Assembly: GCA_937625935.1 (NCBI GenBank) | Contig: OW569347.1 | Span: 372,001-436,000, forward strand | Direction of reading: 5' to 3' | Source of the DNA: Tetramitus jugosus | Taxonomy: Eukaryota; Heterolobosea; Eutetramitea; Acrasida; Vahlkampfiidae | Length of the DNA: 64,000 nucleotides | In this document: piece by piece, positions 18,919 to 30,900 of the stretch | How positions within the stretch are numbered: the first letter of the stretch is position 1 | Layout: every line of letters starts with the position of its first letter | Notes under the pieces: model-generated | What the model was told of the DNA's origin: nothing | Database searches by the model: none | Seen by the model: only the letters and a program-made list of their open reading frames with translations | Made by a program: the position numbers and the translations under genes

Positions 18919-21900
18919 TTATTGACTGTCAGACAACAATAGGGCAGTGCCTCTCTTCACCCAATGAGAAGGAGGCTCGTTTCCACTCTTGAGCCCGATT
19001 GTGGTCACAAAAGAAGTGTGATCCTGTGTTCCACAACGCACAGGGAACATGTACAGTGGACAATTGTATGTTTCTTTGGAACTCTTCTTCTTGTTTGTGG
19101 TCAGTTGACTAATATGGACTGGTTTGCAGTGAATCACTGGCATTTCAGTTGTTAACTCCATGGGGTTGGGCTCGGCGAGACATCCGGCTGCACTGTCCCA
19201 TTTTGCTCCTTCAAGAATCATTCCTTTGACATAGACTCCATCCTTTGGTCTCTGATGAAGTGATGTATTGGGACTCATGACAACATACTCAAAAATCAAT
19301 TCATCTACAGCATATCTATGTGCTCTTGCCGTGCTCTGCTTGATGGCAGTTAAGAATCCAGATGGGAAGGTGAAGCCTGGCAACCAGAATACCGTTGGTT
19401 GTCCTCCCTCTGCCCAAGCCTTGAACTGATCTATGCGTTTCTGAAGATCTCTTATCCAAGAAGTGAGTTGCTTTTGAGATGGATAAGCGATGTTCCATGA
19501 TCGAGGAACTTTGTTGTCGTTAAGAGCATTACAAACAGACTCTAGCTCAGAATCCATCAGTATTTCTCCCTTAATGGCCTTCATCAAGTTCGTTAAACTT
19601 GTTCCCACAATCTCTAGTAAATGGTTGTATCGAACACTTTCCTGCATCAAAACGGTGCTCAAAGCAGAATCTTCCTGAGATTTAGCCTTCTCTAAATCAA
19701 TGGCTTCAGGAAGTCTATGGAGATGGATATCCTCTGCTGTGCGGAATACTTTTTGTTCAACGGATACGACATCTGTTGACTTACCATTGTTAGTTGTAGT
19801 CTTGGTTGCAGCAACAGAAGAGCCAACATTATGAGTAATCGATTGCAAGATTCCGAGAACATCTTGGGTTTGTTGAATCTGAGATGAAATATCAGCATTT
19901 GGATGTTGACCAAATGCCTCTGGATGATCGTCCGGCTTCATATTCTTAATAAATTCGAGATAACTCGATGAGTTTCCAACAGGTGGTATATGATAACTGG
20001 TATCAGTTGACAGGACATATCCATCTGAATCGATCACTTGTTGATTAAAGAATTGGTGGATGTAAACGTCCAATACTCTTCTATCCATATCATCTGTGAC
20101 CCGACCTCCATAATTCACTTCTGCAATCAGGTAGGTCAGTGCATCCCATGGTATTCTCTCGTATTTTCTCAGGTACATTTCCAAAATGTTCTCAGAAATA
20201 GACAAGTCTGAATCGTTGAAGTCGTAGGGTATATTCCACCCGAGAGAACCAAATTTTCTTCGCTCAAGCAAAACACTATGGAAGAACGCAAGAGAATATA
20301 GGAGCTTCTTGTACATTGGTGCTATGGTATCTGCTATTTCTTTGAATCGTTCTTCACTTACAAATGACCGATAGATTCTCTCCAAATTGCTTTGTAGGCC
20401 TTGTGGGGGTTCTGTAGTAATCTTTCTCGATCGTTGCAGTAGAGTAATGGGAAATTGATCGTGGGGTTTGCTAGAGAGCCACAGCCTAAAGTTAGGATTA
20501 GGAGGATCATCGTTGAATGATTCGATGATAACATCTAAGGAGGCCATCCATTTGATCATGAGGTGACAATTAGCCAAAAAGACCCAGTCTCCGCTCAACC
20601 TAGCATCTTGAATACATTTTTTGGCAAGAGGTTCTTGATCCTTACCCAGGGCTAGCGTAATCAAACGAATTCCTTTTTCCCTTGCAAATTTCTCAAGTTG
20701 TTTCTGAGGATCTACTCCAGGAGAAAGAATAAACATGAGGGGTGTGCCGCAAGTGGATCCATTCATAATATGAGATATTTCATTGATCGGGGGTTTAACA
20801 TACTTCTCAGATCCCATGTGTTCAGTGATAAACGATTTCATCATCAATCTAACTCTGTCTTCTCTCACGGATCGTACAAGCAAAATTTTTGCCCAATCAT
20901 TGATCTTGGACTGCCATTCACTTGGCACTTGTTGTGTCTCGGGTTTCATTGATCTATACCAATTTCTCCATTCTTCTCCATCCTCCTCGAAACTATTGGC
21001 AATTCCATGAAAGTTTGGTAGTTTGTTTAGTTCTGATATATTTTCCCATGCTTTGTCTGGTAACCATTTGCATGGATTAATAGGTTTTGTTCCAATAATT
21101 TGAGATCCTCTTATCAAGAAGTTGTACTCTTCCAAATTCAAGGTTCTATTTTCTTCCATGATTTTGATACACATATGGAAGGCGAACAGTAGTTTGTGTC
21201 TTTCAAAAAGTCCTTGACATGTCGTGCGATAAACTTCCAAAGTATGATGTTCGTTCAGTAGGTCAATTCTCTGCTTGATCATTTCTTGTTTTGGAGGTTT
21301 TTTGCTAGTGCTTATGCTCTGGTTGAAGAGATCAATGTATCCTTTCAGAGAAAATTGGTACATTGGATCGATTGCAGACATATCACAAAGAACAAAGTAT
21401 AACACGCTTGCCCTACTTGCAGCGCTCCTATACAGATTTCTAGCGACATCTATCTTGTTTTCAGTGTCCTGGGAGATAGAAAGTTGGACTTTGATTTCCT
21501 CCGATATCTTCTTTGATTGTTGGAGAGTGACAATTAAGCTCTCATCATCTAACAGGGCACTTCCGCTCGTTGTCGTTAGCAAACGAAGAGTTTCATCTTC
21601 TAGTTCCTCCATTTTGCGTTTTCCAGCAGCTACCTTCATCACAATTTCTGATTTTTGTTCTTCTAACTCCTTTCTTTCAGAAGACACAACAATACCCAAG
21701 AGCTGATCTTCGAGGCCCTGCTTTGTAACATTAAAATTAACTATTGTTGTCCTTGTTGAAATTTCTGGTTGATAGTGAGGGTTTTGAAGTTTTGTTGTGA
21801 GGTAGAGCTTAAAGTTCTTGTTGACAGTCACTTCAGTGTCCCCAAGCATCATAATTTCTCTGTTACCCTTTTTTAAAACCGCTCGGGACAATACTGGTTC

Positions 21901-24900
21901 TAGAGCAGGATCGATTTCTTCCTCAATATCTTGAATAAGGACAGGATAACCAAATTTTATCGCATTGATCAATTTTCTGAGAAGTTCAGGGTCCTTCGCA
22001 TCACATACTTCTAGCTTTCGATCTTTTTCAAGATTCTTTACCCATTTGTTGGCTTGATTTTGTGGGTCAATCAACAGAGGCCATCTTGTACCTCTTGTGA
22101 CAAGAATGCCGTTTTCTGTACTGAAAGTATCAGAAGGAAGTCCTTGTATTGTCCATGCCCTGAGTTCCGTCGGACGAGCAAGATAGGAGAGAACACAGAA
22201 TTCTGAAGAGCATGGAACGTTGTAGAATCGGACTTTCTTCTTCCATACTTCTTCCATTAAAAATTGTCTGTATGCTCCACTGAATGGACCAGCGTAAGAA
22301 CGGAATGAAGTAGCGAGAAGGTTGTCTCCCACTACATTCGAAAAATTCTTGTTAAGTTCAATGATTGAATTTGTCCAACGTTCTCTCTCTCCTGACAATC
22401 CTCCAACTAATTGTTCTGCCCGATTTAACTTCATTTCCGTTTCTTCTGCTTGTTTTCTAAACATTTCTTTCTCAGCTAATTTCTGATCGTACTTCTCTGT
22501 CAATGCTAGAACTTTGTCTGATACTTCTTTGTAAGATCGTTCTGCTTCTATCAATCTTTTCATTGACTTTTCTAAATCTTCTTCAGCCTTTTTCAACTTC
22601 TCTTCTAAGGGTTTCACACCCCGATACACTTTCGCATAATTGTTGATGGCGATTACCCACAAACACATTCCATAAGCTGCATTAGACACGACCTTCACAG
22701 CTTCTGGGTCATCAAGACCTTGTTTCTTAATTTCTTTTTCAATTTTTGTTCTCTGCTGTTCACTGATTTCATTCTTCTTGTAGTCCAACATCATTTGGAT
22801 AAATTTCATGGGTGAAGCCATCAGTTGTTTAACTACGTTGTAATCAGGTTTCTTCTTCAATACAACCATAACAGCCATGAGGACATTCTTTACTAACGGG
22901 GGAGGGTTGCTATACTGTTTTATCTCTGATATATCTTTCGGTTCAAGAGTTTGTAGTGCTTGGGTAGCTCTTTCTAAATCGGGAAGAGCAGCTTTCAACT
23001 CTTCTTCTGCGGCTGCTTGAAGTTTTTGGGCGTTTAGTTTTTCCCGTTCAATGTTTGCTCGATCGAGTTCGACTTGTTGCTTTTTGTCATCAGCTTGAGA
23101 TTTTTCAGACAATACAATCATCATTAGATTCTCGCATTCTTGTTTCGATTGAGCAGCATGTTTCTTTTGTTTTTCTAAATCGACACTCATCTTCTCTACC
23201 TCAACACGAGCGTTCTCTAGGGTAGTAAGACCCATCTCGTACTTGGTTATGGTTCCTTTTATTTCACTTCTCTTCTCATGCATCAAAGAAACAAAACCTG
23301 TTATTAGATCGAGGTAGTTCGTGGGTGTTACATAGTTGTGTCTCTGTCTTTCAGTTAACATTTTCTGGGATTGTTCCACAACTGACTCATGAACTGAAAC
23401 AAAGATCTCCGCGATGGATTTGTTCAAATCTTCAGTCAACTCTAATTCAGCTGCATTCTCCAAAAAGAACAATGCTACCTCCTTGAGAGCTGTTGTTGGC
23501 CATTCACTGAACCAATCAATAGTAGTACAATTTACCAAAGAAGGGAACATGCGGATTCGATTTCGGAATTCGATATTGACCGGACTCATTGACACAATTA
23601 TGTGAAGGTGATTTCTCACCTGTTCAATAAAGTATGTATAAATCTCTTCCGGAGTTTCATTCTTTCCAGAAGCGAGAGCGTCCTTTCGAGATCCATCGAT
23701 AATTTGAGTCATGTCATCGTTATCGAACATATTAGGGACTTCGCCACTTCCTAACATATTGTTCACATCTTCTAAGAAGCTCTCTTCTATTATTTGAGTA
23801 TCAGAGAACAAGAAAGTTATTGATTTCTTTTGTAACCCAGTTTCGAAGTACAACTGCTTTAAATCGTCATGAAATTGTTTTGTAGAGTAGGATTTAGCGA
23901 CTTCGACCATATAGAATTTGTGGCCTGCAATATAGGCAGCTAATCGGGTTAAGCTTTGACGCCCACTCCCTCCGACACCCACTAGCAGAGCATTTCCTCT
24001 CGGCTGATTAATTATTCGATAAATTCTACATAAGTGTTCTATAGCATCTTGGAACAGTACAAGGTTCATTGGCCTAGTACCTAATGAATCATTGTAATCG
24101 GCAAGCTTCATTTCTAAATCTTTCTTTAGTTCATTGACGTCCTTAACTTCAGCGTAGGAACCTGAATTTGTTATATCACTGACAATGATCCTCTTGCTCT
24201 CAAGTTGGTTGATCTTCAACGCGAACCAGTCGAAAGTTTTCTCGGATATAATTGTCCTAAAGTGTAATCTATCCTCCTCATTATTCAATCTGTCATAAAA
24301 CACTCGATAACATTCATGGATCCATAACCTAATGAATTGCTCTTTGTTATCCATCATCTCATGATCTGCTTGGAGAATTCCTTGAAAAACTTTACTTAAG
24401 TCTCTCATGTTAAAGATATAATGACTCCTAGTTGGTGTTGGAAGGAGATTAGTTGTTACTGCTCGATATATATCGATTGTTGCTTGAGTGACAATATCAC
24501 TCAGAGTTTTCACTTCTTCCATAGCTTCTACTCGATTTCTGAGTAGCGTACCGAATATTCGTTTTGTTTGGGAGTCACTGGGGAATGTGACATTGAGAAC
24601 ATTAAATCTGTTTTGAAGTCGTTCAGATATAATGGTTCTTCCTCCACCAGGTGGACCCATAGCTGCTATCAGTTGTGTTTTTTTCAAAGTTTTCTTCATT
24701 TGTTTCTGTCTATCATACCAAAATCCATAGTCTATCCATTGTCGAAGCAACTCGAGGGGAGGTTGGGAACCATATTCATCTTTCTTTGGCATGTTTAGAT
24801 CGTCAATAAATATCACCAATTGTTTACCGCCGAATGGTTGAAGAATGTCGAAAGGCTTCTTTTCTACTCTGGACTCGATCATCTCTTGAAGCGCGTTCGA

Positions 24901-27900
24901 ATCGGTCCGAGCAGAGAAGTTAACAGAGAATGACGAGTACTCTGAATGATCAAGTTGGGATAGAACATTGTTAATGGTTGTGGTTTTGCCAGTACCTATT
25001 TGTCCACCAACTAAAATATGTCTCTTTGCCTTTACCAACGCATTCATTATGAAAGAATTTCGTACTGTGTCAACGGTTGGTACCATAATTTTGTGGAATG
25101 GTGTGTTTGGTGCAGGTTTCCAGGACTGGTTCACTTTTTCCTCCCATGATTTCCACGTCTTACTCTTAGAATCGATGAAGTATTCGTAAGCAGTGCCTTT
25201 GCTTGGGAGTTGTGGATCTATTTCTCTGAATAGAATATCCAATTTCTTCCTTCCTTCCAAGTCCACCGTTGCTCCGATACTCCATACTAAAGAGAATACA
25301 AAGAACTTTTGAATGGTTTCTATGTACTGATCTTTGTCCTTGGGATCCAGACCATTTTCGAAAGTTGCGATCGCATCGTAGAGAGATGTAAATGATTGGA
25401 TGGCGTTCATATCTGTCGTTTCAACTGTCTGAACTTGATCTGATCTTGCTTCAAACGCTCTTTGGATAAATTTTTCACACATTCCTCGAAGATATTTCAT
25501 CATCGTATCAGTTTGTGGGTTGTTTGTAGATTTCTCGAAAGCTTCCCTCTTCTTTAACCAAGTATTAATAATTGATTTCCATCCAATGTCTTTTTCATCA
25601 AAATAGATCATTCCACAACGACTTACAGTCGCAGGGGAAGCTTGATCCAAATCTTGTACTTCAAATAGTAGGGACACTTGAGGAGCGAGAGATATCCTTG
25701 TTCCATTGATAAGAGTCAACACCTTGTTGTCATCTAGTAGGGTGTTCATACTTTCAATCCATAAAGTGTCTACAGGTCCATCGAACACTATCCATTTCTC
25801 GTCTGGTTTTGGGTCACTGCAAGTTTCCTTCAAAATTACAGAGAAGATTCCATTCTTCCAATCCCTTCCCTTCGAGAAATTACCGTACAACTCGTCCGTG
25901 GTTATTGCTTTGGGATTTATGATGTGTTCTGTCACAAGGTTGAAAATTGAGTTGGTGGGTTCAAATTTTTTGTTGTTCAGTTTTGTTAATGCCTTCTTCA
26001 ATGTTCTCCAGGCGGTAGTTTTACCGGTGTTGCTTCTACCAACTACCATCACCCCATGTCTAGTTTTTTTTGTGTCATACAACTGCAAACAGCGATCAAT
26101 AAGGTATGGGTTCAATTCAAAGTTGTTCATTTTCAATTCCTCAGTAATTGCGTCATAGAGGACATCGAATGGTCTATCTTGTTTTTCTATGCCTGGGAAG
26201 AGATCATGGATGATGGCATTGAATAATGGAATGTCATCAGATATAAACTTGGGTTCGTTCATATCTCGACATGCAGAGAGAAGAAGGATGTGTTCTTGAA
26301 CAGCCGGTTTAAGACGTTTCAGAACACCAGCGGCATCTAGAACCGCAGAAATGTTCCTTAGACCAAAATCATAATGCTTTTGGCGAGATAACTGTTGTTC
26401 CATCAGAACATAGAGAGTAGCAACCTTTCTGGATAGGTCATCAGCTTCGGTAAATCCTTGAGCTCTTAACCTTATTTGACAAATTAACGAAGAATCTGGT
26501 CTCATCATACTAACAGGACGCAGGAGTGCTTTCAAATTATCTGGTAGCTCCGATCTACCCGCATAACCCGGATTCATCGTCACAAATATTCCACAAGTTG
26601 GGTTGATTGTTGTTTCCTGCCCTTCGAAAATAAAACTGGACACACCAGAAGAAATTGCTGTGAGAATACTTGAAATCTGTTGCGCAACCACTGAAAGAAC
26701 ATCGAGTTCTATTCTGTTAAATTCATCCAAGCAACTCCAAGCACCGGTTTGAACTAATCCGCTGAATAATCGACCCAGAGACTTATAGTCCATACTATCA
26801 GAACAGTTAAAAACGATGACGTACTTAGCGATGGATTTCCCTAGATCCTTGACTGTTTCCGTTTTGCCCGTACCAGCGGGTCCTTGAGGATTTCCGCCTC
26901 GTTTTAATTGAAGAGCTGTTGTCAGGGTCATGTAACATCTTTCAGTGAGGGGAGTAATGACTAATCTCCCACTATTTCCTACATATTCATAATCATAATC
27001 GATCTCTGCTGATGTTTGGCGAACGATGCACTTATCGGCTTCCTCATCAATGTAGAATCTCAGTTGCTTCAGCCAATCAAAATCATCCAAAGAGTAACAT
27101 CTTGATTTCACGAGTTGGTCAGTAGCATCACGGGCGTGTACTTCCATAGTTATTAGGGCCACCAGCTTCTCTCTTTCAAGTGAAGTTAACTCTTCTCGAA
27201 TCATTTTACTATAGCCTTCCAGATACAAGTTCCACTCGTCCCTTCGAAGTTGAAGTGCTTTAGGAATCTTTGCAATATCTTTCTGTTCTTTGGATCCCCT
27301 CTTCCCTTCCTTCTCATGAGATAGAGTTTCACTTATTCGTCCTGTCCAATACAATTGACTACTTGTAATTAACAACTGCCCAGCCCACGAACCAATCCAA
27401 GAGTCTCTGCTCCCCACTTCTTTATCTTTACTAAGGGCTTTTAGGGATGCAAAACATTTGGATAAGTTCTTCTTTATGGCTGCTCTCATGGCATTCTCAA
27501 CAGATTGAAGCCATATTTCGACGTGCCCGTCTAAGTGTACCGGATGGTTAAACTCAATATACTCTCCCTCCACACTGTACATTCCTTGGGCAACATGATA
27601 CGAAGTTTGTAGTTTAGTCTCAGATATGAGCTCAATCTTAAGTCTCCGGATGGCTTCAAACAAATTTTTCAGGTGATGCTGTATCGCATTCGGATCTCGA
27701 GCTTGGCCCAATATTTCAAGCAAATCATTGTCTGACAAAAAGTAAAATCGGGGGAACATTTTTCTCTTCTTCTCTAGATATTGGTCGAGTTGTTTTTGAA
27801 TCGATTCTAGCTTCGAGTTCATCTCGCTCAGTGATGGTAAAAGACCATCCCGTTGACATGCCCTATAAACATTTCGAGTATCCCATAAGTTAGACATTAC

Positions 27901-30900
27901 ACCTTTCCATCGACTATTGACGATTTTGAATACTCCAGTCTCGGTCGGGAGTTGTTTCTGGATATCGTCCACATCGAATATATTAAACAAATACATCCAT
28001 TGTTTTTGAACCTGCAGAAGCATGTCAATAGTTTCCGATATTCTACTCAAATTTCTTTCCCATTCATTGACTTCTGTTTGGAATGATCCCACATAGGGAG
28101 ATATCTTCATGCTACTCAGAGTAGCCATATTGTCATCCAAGTTTAGGAAAATTTCTTCGGTCGAATTCAACTTGTAGTAGATCGACTTGTACTCGACCAT
28201 ATCAAAGAGAGTCACTTGCCAAATGTCTCTAATTTTTTCTAAGTCTGATTCGATATTTAACTCTTGTGTCGCGGAATTACTCAAACTGTTGATATCTTCC
28301 AAGTAGTTCTCAAAACCCAGGTCCATCATACTCTTCAGATTGAAAGTGGAAGAATTAGTATCGATTGATACACCCATGATGTCACCTAACTCATCCCAAT
28401 GTCGACCGCGAATTGCCGGACTCTTCAAGTCAACCAAGAGAGGCAACAGCTTCTTAAATTTATCCACGCCTTCCTTTACATTCGTCCATACTCCCCATTC
28501 ACGAACATCTTTTCCGAACGAATTCACTCGTTCGTTCAATAGAGTTAACTCTCTTTGAAATTCTTCGACAATTAAGTCAATAAATGGAGTCTGTCGCCAT
28601 CTCTTTGAACATTCCGACCAATCTGCCTGGATAGACCAAACACGTTCGAGAGAATCAATATCTTTCGATACATCCTTCAACTCCTTGTATTGTGGCATCT
28701 CCAAGTTAAATAATTTCATTCCGGATCTTAGTTTGGCTTCCTCTTTTCGTTGCAACAGAATCTTATTCTTGAATTCGCGAAGGATGGTGTTCGCTTGGTT
28801 ACTAGATATTTGAGCTGAATAAGGACCCTTGGAAGTAAAATCACTCTTTAAGGTGGATATGTTTTGGGTGAAAACATCCACAGCTGATTTAAGTTTAACT
28901 CTAAACTTATCTTTATCCACTTCCAATGAACTTAAAGACTCCTCTATCCTCTTCTTGAATTGATGTCCAGCTTCTTTCAGATTGACCTTTCTCTCCTCCT
29001 CTACATCCTCTACAGTCACATCAAACTTCTTTAGTAGATCGTACCGTTCACAAATCGGGTGAAACAGTTGTTCGTTTTTAGGGTAATCTTGTGTTAATTT
29101 GGTCACAAGTTTTATCTTTTCTTCTAACGCTTCTAAGTTTGTTGGTTGTTGTCTAAGCAGTTCGCTGTTTTTCTCAAACATTTCATAAAATTTGTTCATT
29201 TCTTTTTGTGCTATCGAGTGGAGTAAATCGAGTAAACGAGTTTGCCACATACTGCACTCCATTACAAGCGTATGTTTTAGAGGTGCACTCTCCAGTTGCA
29301 GATAACTCACAATCCTAGTTGGCTCCATATTCTGAATTTTGAATTGATGATCCTTGTACTTGTCAATTTCTGTTTCGAATCCCTCGGCAGTTCTTCCCTG
29401 AGAGCCGAATCTGGCTAAGAATTTTTCTTTGTTGGTGAACCAAATTTCTCTGAAGTCTTTACTCCAACGAGAAAGATATTCCTCCACATCGGTAGATATT
29501 GTGTCCATTCCCTCTATGATAACTTTGATCAATTGTCTTATCTCCTTGTCTTCGGATATATTATGATCAAAGTAATTCAAGATTTCCTTTTTCTGCTCGC
29601 CTACTTCTTCGTCATTTTCATCGCCTGATCCTAAATCTGACTCATCGTCCTCTAGAGAATCCTCCAGATCCGCATTTTGCATTTCAGCCAACTTTTTGGC
29701 TCGTTGAAAATCTATATGTTTCTTCATTGATTGTTCTAGCTTTGGTACAACTGAACTAACTCGGATCAAGTATCGAATCACTTCATCCACCATATCAATC
29801 AACCGGGGAATAGATGGTTGAAGTGCGGGAGTCATATCATTATCATCCTTCTCCAGAACAACATTCACCATAAACAAAGGGCTGGTGTTGATCAATCGAC
29901 CCACTTCGTTTGACTTTTCTGGCCGAATCGCTATTGAAAGAGTCCGGAGCGATTTTTTCACTGCATTCCTTAAGGACCAATCAATCCTCTGTTCGATAGT
30001 ATGGATGAACGACCACCATTGTCCATGAACAAATTCGTCATGATCTTCAAAATATTGATACAATTGTTGCAGTATTGAGACAATATCTTGATTTGCTCTC
30101 AACAACTGATCTTTCGCTTTTTCTCGGTGAGAATTCTGCTCTTTTTCGAACTCCATCTCGATTTCGTTGTACACTTTTTTACTCTCAATGTTAATAAACA
30201 AAGTGTCCGCCATCTTGTTGCAACTCAAGTAGATATTTGTCACTCCCCGTTTAAAATCGTTTAAAACACTCCTGAACTCCTCACACATCTTTTTGCACAC
30301 TTTAACAAACACTTCAATTTCCGCCCTGCTGCTCCATGAGTAGCATTTCACTCCTGCTTGTTTTATCAATCCCTTTTTAATTTCATTGTCCAGAATTTGT
30401 ATTCTTTGTCTGAATAGTTTATGTTCTTCAGGAGACAATGATAGAATGATTTGATTGAAACTTCTCACAACCGTTGCTACATTCTCTCTATAAATTCTCA
30501 TCTTGTCCCTGTCCCCTATTAATTCGAGAACTCCTACTGGCATTTCTAGCTGTGGTAACTGCCTCCAGAAACGAACCTCTTCATACAACACTATCAACTT
30601 ACTGTCGAAGTTCATTCGAATTAAGTGGGGGCTGTCCTGACATCTTATCATTAAGGGTTGATCAAGAACATTTTGAATCATTGATACATCAATAGTTAAA
30701 AGCCACTCTGAGTACATTTTGTCGATGTGTTTCTCAAGTAACTGAACGATTGAGTCATACTTTATCTTCAAGTCGCGATGTTCTCTCGTTTCTGAAATAA
30801 ATGTAGCATTTTGGATCATGTTCATCTCATGTTGAATTTTGGAACTAATCGAATGAGCCCACAATGCTCCTCCTGAATATCTAGGATGATGTGGGGGTAT